Shown piece after piece: positions 63,900 through 64,000 of a stretch of 64,000 bases of DNA. Below the pieces are notes generated by a model, which was not told the DNA's origin, did no database searches, and saw only the letters and a program-made list of their open reading frames with translations. This stretch comes from Acinetobacter lanii (lineage in GTDB: Bacteria; Pseudomonadota; Gammaproteobacteria; Pseudomonadales; Moraxellaceae). The DNA is taken from positions 2,480,001-2,544,000 of the forward strand of contig NZ_CP049916.1 of NCBI RefSeq assembly GCF_011578285.1, in the 5' to 3' direction. Position numbers and translations under genes: made by a program. Numbering within the stretch: position 1 is the stretch's first letter; every line of letters starts with the position of its first letter.

Positions 63900-64000
63900 C
63901 GCTGCCTCGTATCTCTAATAAAAACGGAAGTTGCATAGCATAGCAGATTTACAGCACGTTGCGAATGAACCTAAGGGTTGTATTGGATAATTATTTCAAG

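Overview
The window is chromosomal DNA from a gammaproteobacterium, almost certainly an Acinetobacter species. The main evidence is the adeIJK-type RND pump preceded by a PAP2 phosphatase gene, the TPR-lolB-ispE-tRNA(Gln)-prs-rplY-pth block, a separate Wzi gene, a PA3496-family protein upstream of rpoD, and moderately A+T-rich codon use throughout. The proteins resemble A. baumannii counterparts as I remember them but are clearly not identical, so another species of the genus is likely.

Layout. 1-7.7 kb: hemA (minus strand) diverges from TPR protein, lolB and ispE, followed by four tRNA-Gln(UUG) genes, prs, rplY, pth and panD. 7.7-14.9 kb: small conserved proteins (DUF2750, DUF1289, UPF0149, PA3496 family, YbeD), trhO, rpoD and lipB. 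14.9-18.4 kb: an SCP2-like protein with an iron-type alcohol dehydrogenase, then an APC amino-acid permease behind a structured leader. 18.4-25.3 kb (minus strand): a secreted protein, trmL, cysG, serS, a DUF3298 lipoprotein, lolA, rpmA and rplU. 25.7-35.6 kb (plus strand): ispB, a Gcr-type membrane protein, and PAP2-adeI-adeJ-adeK. 35.7-41.2 kb: two YbjQ-type proteins, an SDR enzyme, an unknown protein and valS.

41.2-46.8 kb is the clearest accessory region. It is more A+T-rich than its surroundings and has five co-directional minus-strand genes: two paralogous J-domain proteins, an unknown membrane-anchored protein, a DUF559 (Vsr-like) nuclease-fold protein and a DUF4062 protein. It also holds the decayed 3' end of a third J-domain paralogue. 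47.1-53 kb contains a GGDEF protein with a destroyed active site, a quinone oxidoreductase, a sterol-desaturase-family protein and a PECR-like SDR. 52.8-59.6 kb (minus strand) is a sulfur block: tauABCD for taurine uptake and desulfonation, and cysD-cysN for sulfate activation. 60-64 kb has an unknown protein, a Wzi-family outer-membrane protein and lysS.

Functional links. LolA and LolB are the periplasmic carrier and outer-membrane receptor for lipoproteins, several of which are encoded here (AdeI, AdeK, the DUF3298 protein). CysG supplies siroheme for sulfite reductase, which uses sulfite released by TauD or derived from sulfate activated by CysDN. The best candidates for new biology are the accessory cluster with its DUF559-associated palindromic repeats, the degenerate GGDEF receptor, the promoter-overlapping palindrome before PAP2-adeIJK, and the structured leader of the APC permease. 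No CRISPR array, prophage, insertion sequence or rRNA was seen.
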